DNA of 64,000 nucleotides from Angiostrongylus vasorum (Eukaryota; Nematoda; Chromadorea; Rhabditida; Metastrongylidae), in NCBI GenBank assembly GCA_018806985.1, contig JADANN010000336.1, forward strand, positions 434,001 through 498,000, in the 5' to 3' direction. Below the pieces are notes generated by a model. The model searched no databases. It was not told where the DNA came from and worked only from the letters and a program-made list of their open reading frames with translations. The position numbers and the translations under genes were made by a program. Numbering within the stretch: position 1 is the first letter of the stretch; each line of letters starts with the position of its first letter. This document shows, one piece after another, positions 37,301-47,866 of the stretch.

Positions 37301-40300
37301 ATTGTCACAGAAATATATACTTAGTGTCTCCATTTGACATGTCTCCTTTCAGTGACGCAAACGATAGAAATAGAACAAAAATTCCTGATCATAATGAAAT
37401 TTAAAAGAAGCAGTTCCGATTAGGGTTATAATTCCTATAGGAATATCATGGCCACACAAAAGAAACAAAATGTGAATAGAAAGTAGTCAGAAAGAAAAGA
37501 AGGCATACTATAAACACATATTTTCTTTCCAGAACAACTAATAAATGTGTAAAAAACTGAATATCGTCGAAGCAAAACATGAATGGTAGATTGTAAGAAA
37601 TTCATATGTGAGGGGTGTATAGGGCAGCTGGAGATACCTTGCAATACCCATTAGACAGGTCGGTGGTTCAGCCCAGCGCCCCGGGCTCATCACGACTTCC
37701 AACCATCCAAGATGGGCTCACCACGACTTCCATCCATCCAAGGTCGGCAAATTCGCATTAGAGTGGTCTGGTGGAATAGCAGTACCGACTTTATGACCAT
37801 GGGGGTACTGCAGGTCATTTCATAGGGCAAATATGCATCCTGTCAACGCCTGATAGAGTTGAATGCATGGCACATTAATCAGGGCTTGATCAACACGAAA
37901 CGCTATATGTTTTCATTCTTTACCATGTTTGAGATTGACCTGAATTGAACAGATAGCCGCTATGGGATCACGAATCCGTAGAAAAACAGTCGCTCCTAAT
38001 TCAACCAGCCCACGATCGATCGTAATCACCTGTAAAAGTTTAGTCCTAATCGAGTTCTCGTTTCCGCACGTTGGTTGTTCGCTTTTATGTTTCTTATAAC
38101 TTCATGCTAAATTCCTGTTCACGGAACGCGGCTTTCCACTACAATCCTCTAGATGTGACAATAAAAGCTTTAAGTTTTGGACATCAGGGGTTGAACTCTA
38201 TTGGGAACCGGTGATAAGAACAACGGGGCTCCCACATTTATCACCTGAAGTTCGCTTAATTAGTCAATGACTCGCACGGCACCAGTAAGCTCTTTGTTCA
38301 TTGGTGTCTACGTCTGGTTGGGGAACCATCCAAGGCAACCATTAACAGGGCATGAAGCCCTTATTTTTTAATCTTTTCGGCGATAAAGTGGACATGGATA
38401 GCCCGCTGAACTATGCTACAGGTCATGCGCATCAGCTGACCTGATCTCTCTCAATGGATGTGAAACCTGGAAGACGACCGCTAACCGTTTTCATGCACTT
38501 CCTAATCATTTGATGGCATTCATCTGACGAACATGTACAAAACAAAATCATATGTTCTCTTTTTTAACTATTATTATACGATTCGACACCACATGTATTA
38601 CACTATGCTGATCCCAGTACTTGTTCCATTCGATTCGTTTCCTCGCCGCCACCATCTACAAAAGGCTATAAACTTTTCGCGTGTGATTTCAGGTTCTCCT
38701 TGAGAATTTCTTCACCTTCGTCGTGCTGGGGTGTTTCGGAGTGATTCGACAGAATCAACTTCTCTCATGCTGATCTGGTACCAATGTCCTTACTCCTGTA
38801 GAATGAGTGGCTTTGTTCGCCTGGAGCGGCTCCGAAGCAGCGCCTGAGTAGGTTGTGCCGTCCGCGTAATGAACGGGACCATCACTGTTGCCCAACCTAC
38901 CCCCCTATCCACATTCATTAACATCTTCATTTATTTATTTTATGCATTAATAAAATCAAGGTGTCATTATACGCACTAATATAGTCAGCAGTATAGGGAA
39001 ATGTTGGCCAATCTAGCGTTGCAATGAGAGGGAGTTCATTGCCTAAATCTATTTGCGTCCCAGGATTGTATCTGATCTGCAATTTGCTCACTAGATGCCA
39101 TCTAAAGGTACGCCGGGTAGTGCTTTCCCTAAGATCCCTTGCTTGAATAAGATTCAAAGATCCGTGACGTATATACCAAAAAATTGGAACAGTAGAGAGA
39201 AGATGACTGTAACAGAAATTTCTAAACAGTTTATTACCGACAACAAACTCTTTTTACTTAAAATTGCTTCATATAACTGTTCTCAAAGGCCTAGAAGAAA
39301 GATGTGATGCTCAACGAGTCCCTAGAGCGAGCGGAACTCACTAGGCTACTCTGGGACGCAACAGGGAAAAGTGGAAGATCAACTAGCGCCCCCTCGAGTC
39401 ACTCGACGATCAACGGGACTACAGGTGATTCAGCTGAGGTGAACTGCTCTTACCAGAGATTTCTGATACGGTGGGGCAATTGTACGCTCAGCGCTCAGAT
39501 TTCTCAGGAAAGTTTCATACCCTCGTAGATGATCCTCTGAGACGGTAATTATAAAGAAATAGAAGTTCCTCTTTTTGGTTCACAACAAAATCTAGTTTGC
39601 GTCTAGGAAAGAAAGTTGATAGACTACGAATGCGGAGTTTTATGTCTACTCCTTTGTTCACTGCTTGAACTCACCATTCTCTTTTTTCTATATTACCCAA
39701 TTCCACGTAACCCTAAAATCTGTCTATTGCTTAAAATCGCGCAGGTTTTGCTCTGTTGGAAAAAAAAGAACATGCCAAATCGGACCTGCAGTGGAGGAAC
39801 ATTGAATGCGGTGATGCTGGTGCTGATCTTATAGGTGGTGTCGATGCACGGCAGAACAAATGCCGCCCCCGGGACCGCGTGTCCTTTGAGCTCGTCCTAG
39901 TCGAAACACTACAAGACGCTCCGATGTTGACATGAACTGTAACAGAGCCAACTCTACAGCAAGATATCAAACCTATCACTACGAGATGTGAACCTACGCT
40001 AACGAAGGTAAGAGGAGTCTTTCTGGCCGGAAACAGCAGAATGTATAGAAAATACTTTACTTCGAAACTCGATTAATAAAACGGATCCCACACCTTCTTC
40101 AACACAATGCTTTGCGCACGTTTTTTCTATCCTTCATATTATGCAACACACACGGATTATTTTGTTTTCACAATGTTTTTTTCGACCACCAAAGGCAATA
40201 ATAAAGAATTTTCATAGCAGTTAATATGCCCAGCTCTCGAGGACTTTGTATATTTAACTCCATACTTCGGGACATTATTGTTGTTGGCTTCCTCTTTTGG

Positions 40301-43300
40301 AACTTTTCGCCACATGTCAAACTAGTTTATTTATTTATATGATCTTATAAACTGGTCTGCTTTAGCTGATGCGAGGTTGCCATAGGTCTTCGCTGTCGTT
40401 GTCGTTGTTGTTGGTGTTGCCGGTAGATGGCTGACGTTTCGGCGATTTTGCCTTCCTCAGAGCCTGGACGAATTTTTGTGCAAGAATAATTATTCGGTGG
40501 AAAAAAAAGGCTAAAGTATTAATGAGAATCAAACTTTTAAATAGACGCCATATTGATCAGAAAGGCCACTCACTGTAATGTTACGAGTGGGACTGGCCCA
40601 CGCTTTGTTCACGAAAGGTCGCAAGAAAAAAGTGGTCTTGAAAATTAACGACTGTTGACATCCCACCCAATACCCTACGTCGTCAGTTAGTTTGCAACCG
40701 TCTCTATGATCGGTCAGCGCAGAAAACTGTATGATCTGTCCCAACGGGAGAGATGGGGATCGCATGAGTTCAAATATAATATACTTGATCTCATGTAACG
40801 CATGCGGTGGGGAATGTGTTGGGGAAACGGGTAGACCACTTTGTGTCCGCATAGAAGAACATCCGGATGGGAAAGCTAAAATTCGTCAAGACACTCCTCT
40901 AGGTACGCTTAGGGCACAAAAGCACAATGGTGATGATTTTGAAGTGACTGTGCGGATCCTAGCGCAGGAGTCAAAAACATCAACGCGCAAAACTCTTGAG
41001 GCGTTTTGGATAAATTTCAAAAATCCAAAGATGAACCGGAAAGATGAATGCCTCACTATCACACGTGACTTGGCGCCTTATTTCAGAATGATATTTTGAC
41101 CCTGGGGTGTCGTGCTCGCGACCCCACGTGAACAAAGCGTGGGCCAGTCCCGCTCGTAACATTACAGTGAGTGGCCTTTCTGATCAATATGGCGTCTATT
41201 TAAAAGTTTGATTCTCATTAATACTTTAGCCTTTTTTCCACCGAATAATTAAAGTATTCTTATATAAAATACATCCAGGCTCTGAGGAAGGCGAAGTCGC
41301 CGAAACGTCAGCCATCGACCAACAACACCAACAACGACAACGAAGACCTATACCAACCTCGCATCAGCTAAAGACGATCGGTTTATGAGACCATATAAAT
41401 AAATATATCAACTATTTACGCAGAAGTTCATAGAAAGTCGGTCTTTTGAGTTATTCAGGCTAGTTTAGTTTAGTTTGCCATTGGTCCCTCAAAGCATTAA
41501 AGATATGTGCCTCATTCTGGTTCTCATCTATCGTAGGGACCTTAATACACTTTTTTCTCATTTGTTTCACCGCTTAACCACCGTCAAATATCCATTCTTA
41601 AGGTGGTTGGATTCTTGTAGCGAATATAGGTGCAGGTTGAGAATGTGTCGTCTTCTCTTCTCATTAAAATGTCGAATGCGAGTTCGATGTGGTTTTCTCT
41701 GGAATCCTAAGGTAACGGTGGTAACGCATTTTCAGCTTTTCACTGAAGGCTGTCCGGTTCTGGATTCCGACGGAGTTTTTATCATCTTGCGACTGGAATT
41801 CTTCTATGACCATAGCGATTCCTACGCGTAGTCAACCGACAAAGCGAGGACAGTGTAAATTAGATGGATCCATTCCTAGCGCTAGTCTTAAACTATTCTT
41901 TTTGGAGCGGAACAGAGTAGATCGATACCTTTACAACAAAGAGTAGAGAGAAAGGCAGTGTGACAAAGACAAACAACACACTCATCACATAGATAGTCAG
42001 CTCGACGACATTCATTGGTGCCACCTGAAATGATGACATATTTCGTCCTTTGATAAACAAACATAATCCTTTGTAGGCAGTGAATCTGTTTAAAAAGTAC
42101 TTCTGTTTAAAAACCTTCCACTACCTCCCTCAATTTCCAAGTATTTTGTTTGTTTATAAAACTTCTTTATCTGATCAACTTGTCAGTTTGTTCATTTCAC
42201 TTGTTCCTATTCTATTTATCTGTGAACAAACGTTGCAATCGTTCTCATCTCCACTCCTTATCTTTCGTTGCATCACGTTGGACAAAATGAATAATACAAG
42301 GCATTGAAACTTTTCCTAATTGTAATAAAAAAAACTAGAAAAAGACGTGTTACGACCATAAAAAAGGATAAAGGCTAAAGCTCTCGGCATTGATCAATTC
42401 TTGAGGATGCGTCATGCATTCGACTTCATTGAGCATCGTTTGGAGGTGATTAAATGCATACCAGGCCTTTACAATATCGCGGTGGCCTACCGATGTATCG
42501 AGCCAGTGCTGCTATCCTCCCAGACAAGTCTGGTACCAATTTGCCGACCCCGGAAGGATGGAAGGCTTGGTGGGCCATGGGCGCGGGGACCGATTCCACA
42601 TGTGTGTTGCAGGGCGCCTTGGACATCTGCGCCTTTACGATCATAACCAGCAAATATTGTGACAAGGAAGTCAGGAACAGCTACAAACCTCTTTCTCTTC
42701 TTGGTCGAAATTGTTACTGTAGGTGAAGTTAGCGTAGCGATTTCCGAGCATGTTTCCGCTCCTTAACAAGCGTTCTATGAACGATACACTGTATATTTTA
42801 TTTTAGAATAAAAACAATGGAACTTAACTAGAATAAATAAGGCTAGTTTTTTGGATGAAATACTTCGTATTTAAGTTGTGGAATTGTGAACTCAAATAAA
42901 TATGCTCAGTAGTTTAAACATAGTAGGTAATGTTCTCTGAAATGAATCTGCGGTGCAAAGCATGGCGCATCTCTTAGCACGGACTTCCAATCTGAGGTCC
43001 AATCTAGCACTTGCATCTAGAAGCCTAGTTAAGAAAAGATCAGTGTCACCGCAGTATAGCTAAAAAAAACTGGTCCTAATGTGAAAAAATGGATGGTGCT
43101 TGTCAATTTTAGTAGTGTCCAAAATCCTCCCAACGGTTTAACGCCTCGTCTTGGCTGGGAGGTGTTCTTGGGTGCCGGGCTGCAATGTACAGCGGAGGGA
43201 TCCATCCCCTTTGCTAGGGTCCCCCAAGCTGAGGAGTCCGATGTTTCCATCAGGAAGCCTAGCTAAGAGTAAACCAGCACCAGGATCCACCGCCGTCCTG

Positions 43301-46300
43301 GTATCAAAGTCGCATGGTGGCAAATCTCCTCGTTATCCAGAAGGGCTACGATGGCCTGTGTGAAGACCTGGGGCAGACTTTGGCTAGGCTGTCCTCGGGA
43401 TTCCAGGGAACCACAATGGCTTAACCAGCAAATTTCCAAGAAATGGAGATTATGCTCGGGTCCGCACAACCAGTGAGGACGTGATATTCAGGTACCAAGT
43501 AAGTAATTTGAAAAATCTCCCTACACGACCACGGACGGCTCCTTAGAGTGACGACTAAAAAATGTATCACTTAGGCTGCCTGGGGACTCCACGAAAAATT
43601 GGTCCCTCAACTAGAAAAAAAAGAAAATAATTCATCTTCAGCACATGCACAGGGAGCGTTCACGTCTACGATGAGCGGTGAGGTAACCAGTGAGACGTAC
43701 TCAAATCTCAGTTTGCATGGGGGTCATGGAGACTATATCATAGCTACTCGTACATGACACCTTATCCAAACTGAACTGCATGTGGCTATGAATCTACAAA
43801 ACTAAAACATTCTGCTCTAACGTCTACTTTGACGCTTCTCCTATGTGTCATATGAGCTGCACAAGAAAAAATGGAGCAATAAGACTAACAGTACTTTCTT
43901 GAGATTTATACTTGTATTCCCTTCTTCGCATATTGTGCGGATCTTCTTAGTATGCCCTTCATTCGGTTCGTTCTTTTCAATTCGTCATGGACAAAAGCCT
44001 TTGGATTTGCGCACTGATTTGGATGATTCTTTTCAATTTTGTCCTCATCATGAACTCCGTCAAACAATTGTCGCATTGATTCCCTACTGGAACTGCTGTA
44101 CTACAGCGTTATCAAGTCCTCACAACAAGCAGACACTACAACTTGTAGATCATATACAACATTTCTTAAGAATGTTTAGTACCAATTTTCCAATACTATT
44201 TTACAGCATATTTAGCCACCGCGCGTCTCTCCCTTGACATACACCAATTAAAGGCCGTAGCCTTCTTAGAGTAGTATACGTCAATTCAATCACGGAACCC
44301 TTGCCAGCATGACAACAGCCAATTAACTTCCACGACTCTCGTCAATTGCAGAAAATGGATTTCTTATTGAAATGTGTGGCATAGGCTTTATTTCATACCC
44401 ATCTCCTAACCAATACGTCCTTGCACACCAGATTCTATCCTATCAATTTTGGTTTGGTCAATCTTGACGTCTAACCAACATGTTGGAAGGAAATTACTAA
44501 CGTTTACTACTACTCACTGATCTAGACAGGTTCATAGTCGAAGGGCCACGAAACACTTGCGAGCGGGCTTCAGCTGATCGAAGAAGAAGTTTGGATCACA
44601 ACTCGCACCCCCAAAGAAGTTGATTTAAAAAAGAAGAAGAGTGAAACTGGATCCTATCCCAACATATCTAACAGGCGTCGTTTTCTTGTTCAGCAATCGC
44701 GATGTTGTTAAACAGCATACATTTACTTCCATAGAAAAACACAATACAATACAATACAATAGTAGCTGACGTTTCGGCAGTATCGCCTTCTTCAGAGCCG
44801 CTTTTTTCACGTGCCTTCCAATGAGGAAGATTAGAACAGCTGATTATAGTCGCATAAGGTTGATGACTCATTGCTGAACAAGAAAACGACGCATTCATAT
44901 TCCAATGCCGAGGTTAATAGAAAGTCGATCCTGGGAACTGTTACAAGATATCTAACAGGGTTCATGATAAATGTTATCTGTGAAGATTTTTGTAAAGGAA
45001 TCAACACTAGAACATGCGGACAAAGGAGGAACTGGTAGAAGCAGCACAAAAAAAGAACCAAACAATAGAAATACCGCTGTGACGTAAGCCAATATAATAC
45101 CCTGAAGTATGAGAACTTGATTACCACAACCCTCGAATCAACATTATATGGAATTCATAATGGAAAGTTTCTACTGCATATCCCAAAATAGCTGCTAGGA
45201 AAAATCATCCAGGACTGCTGTATTTGAAGTTCAAGCTAATGTCAAATTTTGCTTGTCAAATGTACTTTGAAAAACCCTTTAAAAACATTATCCTAACCTG
45301 CATGTCGAGAAGGATTCTCGATGAAGCTGGACAATTTGAGCGGGCAGGATAGTGGTGGAGATTTGACTGCATCATAATTGATATCATAGAAACCTGACCG
45401 GAATACTACGCCCAACACTAGCGAATCGGTCGTAACATGACAAGAACCGGTGATATATGGGAGACAAGAATGATAATGTGAAAAGATGTGTCTGCAGCTC
45501 ATTGCACCTAACTATGAGAAAACTGGAGGTTTCCGGAATGACAGCTGCGAATGTTACTGCGCTAGGAACGGACTATCACCATCGATAACTTTCATATGAA
45601 AACGAATTAGAAATGATTCCATTCATTAAAATTCGTGCCAAAATTTCAGTTTAGAAAAAAATCAGAACTGAAAAAATACGTTGTCAAACTTCTTAACGCA
45701 AGTGAGTCAGCTGCAACTGTGAAAGGTTCGTTAGAGACACCACGGGGGTCCTATTCAACGGAGTCTGAACTGTTCACTACCACCTTAGATTGTTGGCTTT
45801 GCACAAGGTCGCTATATAAATCAATTTTCCAATTGTTTCATTTATCGAAATAAGGACTTCAACGAGGAAAAGGGCAACTGAAAAATACGTTTTATTGGCT
45901 TCGCAAGTCTACCCTTGTATGGTAGAACTAGTACGTTGTAAGTAAAGATCATCGGATTCGACTTCTTTTACGTCATATAATAAAGTTTACATTCCACTGT
46001 GAACCGAAATACGCTTGTTTAACACAAAAAAAGGCTGCTACTTTCGAGCCATTCTCGGCATGTGCGCATTGGTAACAATGCACCTGGTCTGTCACGTTTT
46101 AACCCGTGAAGCAGACGTTCAACGTCCAAGAGAGACCTGGTTGCTCTTTTCTCAAAGAATTCTCGTGGTTTTTTACTTAGACCATAGTAATGTTGTCATT
46201 GTGGTGTAAATGTTGGCTAAGCAACCCATGTCGAAACGAATTTGGCAATTCTAACTATTATATTATCCAAAAATTTTTTCCAAACGCAAGTAATTACAGA

Positions 46301-46644
46301 TCTCGGTCTCTTCCTTTTGCTTCAGTTCGTTCTTTCTCGTTCTTCCAACATCTGCTAATGTAACCTACCTTCTTTATTTTGTAATCCTCTATTCACCTTC
46401 TCTGGATTTTGTTATTTCGATATTATGATTTCACTAACCTTTTTGGGTCTTCGTAACCCATCCGATCTAGGTCATTGTATTTTGCGTATGTAAATGGGCT
46501 TTTAAATGTTCCTTCAGGACTGCCATATTCAACTCCGCTGCCATATTCGATTTCGCTGCCTCCATTATCCATCACGATGGAATTGGCATGATTGTCGTCG
46601 TCGTCCTGCCGCAGAGCAGCGTACCGTATTGACGGAAACGTCAT
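34329..46644 (-). CDS. unc-24: UNC-24 / STOML1-like stomatin-SCP2 protein (8 exons; one-base insertion in exon 3)
   Basis: Complement of 46435-46644, 41929-42024, 39786-39936, 37940-38029, 36771-36890, 36579-36656, 35510-35581 and 34329-34811; about 432 residues if one surplus base is discounted. Order: acidic N-terminus (residues 1-70), hydrophobic hairpin LTIYVMSVLFVFVTLPFSLL (about 79-98), SPFH/stomatin domain starting ERLVVFRLGRA, with VELGATVFLRIRDP, TRTLANTMLHRYISKK and VEITDVELSDPK, then a C-terminal SCP2 lipid-binding domain (about 340-432; VVFEMNQQVF, NAYMQGSLKLTGQ). In C. elegans, UNC-24 acts at neuronal membranes with UNC-1 and MEC-2 and affects locomotion, mechanosensation and anaesthetic response. 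Exon 3 is 151 nt, so the stomatin frame shifts inside a G5 run. The intron between exons 5 and 6 starts with GC (AAG|GCGAGT). Introns total about 11 kb and contain SINEs, R3 and a PLE. The N-terminal exon is placed by its phase and by the exon that follows, so it is less certain than the others. Confidence 0.9.
35640..35931 (-). repeat. SINE-A copy in an unc-24 intron
   Basis: Reverse full-length copy with GATAAAGCTCTCAGCGTTG tail; inside unc-24 intron 35582-36578. Confidence 0.8.
36175..36540 (-). repeat. SINE-C copy in an unc-24 intron
   Basis: Body with TGCATTCGACCTGTTTCCTC, then head remnants AGCAATTCCCCCTACCTCGG and TGGAATGGAAGGCCTGG. Confidence 0.6.
37025..37268 (-). repeat. SINE-A copy, diverged, in an unc-24 intron
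   Basis: Reverse; TCAGACAAAAATTGGTAAC and ACCATTGCGCTATG remain. A second diverged copy in plus orientation lies at 37608-37915. Confidence 0.6.
37608..37915 (+). repeat. SINE-A-like copy with internal duplication
   Basis: Head GTGTATAGGGCAGCTGG; the segment GGGCTCACCACGACTTCCAYC-like is present twice in tandem (about 37684-37740). Confidence 0.55.
38565..38900 (-). repeat. SINE-C copy in an unc-24 intron
   Basis: GTTCCATTCGATTCGTTTCC, TTTCGCGTGTGATTTCAGG, then GATCTGGTACCAATGTCC. Confidence 0.55.
40326..41455 (+). mobile_element. 5'-truncated Penelope-like element with inverted terminal repeats, in an unc-24 intron
   Basis: Inverted repeats of about 290 bp (40326-40625 and 41110-41408) flank a 0.5 kb core. 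The core ORF 40731-41099 encodes a GIY-YIG endonuclease: NIIYLISCNACGGECVGETG, then PLSVRI-like residues, an H-x-DG segment, TRKTLEAFWI and MNRKDECLTITRDLAPYF. GIY-YIG fused to a reverse transcriptase is the hallmark of Penelope-like retroelements; the RT part is missing here. The gene is nested in an unc-24 intron on the opposite strand. The left repeat contains the reverse complement of the right one, including the transposon's own 3' end. Confidence 0.85.
40731..41099 (+). pseudogene. PLE GIY-YIG endonuclease domain remnant
   Basis: 123 codons, intact through to its stop. The N-terminal Penelope reverse transcriptase is absent, so the fragment cannot support retrotransposition by itself. 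Conserved features: IYLISC and CVGETG (GIY and YIG elements, the second in the variant form usual for PLEs), a Cys pair CNACGGEC, and the terminal NRKDE block. Confidence 0.8.
42357..42640 (-). repeat. SINE-A copy in unc-24 intron 1/2 region
   Basis: Reverse full-length copy; lies about 330 bp from the membrane-hairpin exon 41929-42024. Confidence 0.8.
43125..43507 (+). repeat. R3 copy in an unc-24 intron
   Basis: Full-length, tail GGTACCAAGTAAGTAATTTG. Confidence 0.75.
43905..44070 (-). repeat. SINE-C body fragment in an unc-24 intron
   Basis: CATATTGTGCGGATCTTC, CCCTTCATTCGGTTCGTTC and TTTGCGCACTGATTTGGATG fit the body in order. Confidence 0.4.
44640..44950. mobile_element. PLE-related terminal repeat, in an unc-24 intron
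   Basis: Has GCTGACGTTTCGGCAGTATC, CTTCTTCAGAGCC and at the far end CCGAGGTTAATAGAAAGTCG, all features of the PLE repeats. TTGTTCAGCAATCGC and its partner TTGCTGAACAAGAAAACGAC form an inner inverted pair. A (ACAAT)n run lies at about 44736-44760. Confidence 0.6.
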
Positions 46645-47129
46645 GACTGAGGAATCGGTAGAGAAAAACTAACTGCAGGTGAGATTTGTAGAGAGGAGAA
46701 CGATAAATCTGGAAAAGAAATGAGATTTCATACAATGATCCCGCTCTGAAACACTATCTGAAAGGTTGTGCTAAAACTCAACATTTACGGCTCAACAACT
46801 GTTCGTCATTTTAAAACTACTGGACAGGTGAGAAAGCTAAAAGAATGATAGGGTGATCGCTGTCCATCACAAAACTACTTTTCACTTTTTTTCTACACAC
46901 CAAGAGAGGTTCATTACCGGATCGGAATGTGTCGTTCAAAGAGGAATAGATCCTAGAGGCTGACTGACAACATTCAGCAAGGAGACTATGATAATATGAG
47001 GCCCATTAAAATTTTCCAAAGGGAAATTTGTTTTGAAAAATGTTTTGAAGATTCGTTCGTTTTCATTGGACGGATTCGTACAATACAAGGTCTTGAAAAA
47101 ATGAAACGATCGCCACAGAAACGTTAAAA
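46645..47129 (-). promoter_or_regulatory. Upstream region of unc-24
   Basis: About 0.5 kb of unique AT-rich DNA before the next SINE. A CACCTGCAG acceptor-like site about 30 bp before the ATG could take a spliced leader. No other motif identified. Confidence 0.3.
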
Positions 47130-47412
47130 GCTATAAAGGATAAAGCTCTCGGCGCTGATCAATTCCTAGGGGATGCACATGCATTCGACTTCATTGAACA
47201 TCGTTTGGAGGCGATTAATGCATATCATAATGGCCTTTACAAGGACTCGCGGTGGCCTACCGATGTATCGGCCAGTGCTGCTATCCTCCCAGACAGTTCT
47301 GGTATCAACTTTGCCGACCCAAGAGGGAGAGAAGGCTTGCTGGACCAGAGGCGCGGGGATCGATTCCACATGTATGTTGCAGGGCTCCTCGGACCATTAC
47401 GCCACACGCGCC
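47130..47412 (-). repeat. SINE-A copy
   Basis: Reverse full-length copy (GATAAAGCTCTCGGCGCTG tail; TACGCCACACGCGCCC head), about 0.5 kb upstream of unc-24 exon 1. Confidence 0.8.
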
Positions 47413-47639
47413 CTACAGAAGAGTTACGTCATAAAAAAGATATCAATCGGACTACAATTTTTCTCAAGAGCGCACGATTCCTTGTGTGGACGGCCAATCA
47501 TTGACGGACCTTGTTTTTTCTATGGTAGTTTGATCAAATCATATCCATATATTGTTAGATTTCAAACAACAGTTTGCACATCTTAAGCGAGGAGAATTAC
47601 TGGCGAAACTTTCCTTTGACAGTCAGGACAATATATTTT

Positions 47640-47865
47640 CAGAGGTCGATATATTCATACAGTCCCACTAGTAACAGCACGGCTCTGAGGAGGGAAAATC
47701 CCGAAACGTCAGCCATGGGCAGAGAATAACAACCACTACAACAACGACAACTATACCACCTCGCATCAGCTCAACAAGATCAGCTCATAAGAACATGAAA
47801 ATAAATAAACATATTGATTACTTATACAGAGGTCTATAGAAAGTGGGTCTTTTGAGTTATTTTCA
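47640..47865 (+). mobile_element. Solo PLE terminal repeat
   Basis: CACGGCTCTGAGGAGGGAAA, CCGAAACGTCAGCCATGG, CCTCGCATCAGCTCAACAAG and TATAGAAAGTGGGTCTTTTG in PLE order. It ends directly at the acceptor of the 47867 exon. Confidence 0.65.
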
Positions 47866-47866
47866 G

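Noticed and set aside
38927..39157. 77-codon minus-strand frame within unc-24
   Set aside because: No stomatin similarity; exons on both sides already join in phase without it.
41475..41831. 118-codon plus-strand frame next to the PLE
   Set aside because: Tested for reverse transcriptase and stomatin motifs; none found, no splice context, lies in an unc-24 intron.
44831..45127. Hydrophobic minus-strand frame considered as the UNC-24 membrane exon
   Set aside because: The exon at 41929-42024 fits phase and sequence (LTIYVMSVLFVFVTLPFSLL) while this one does not.
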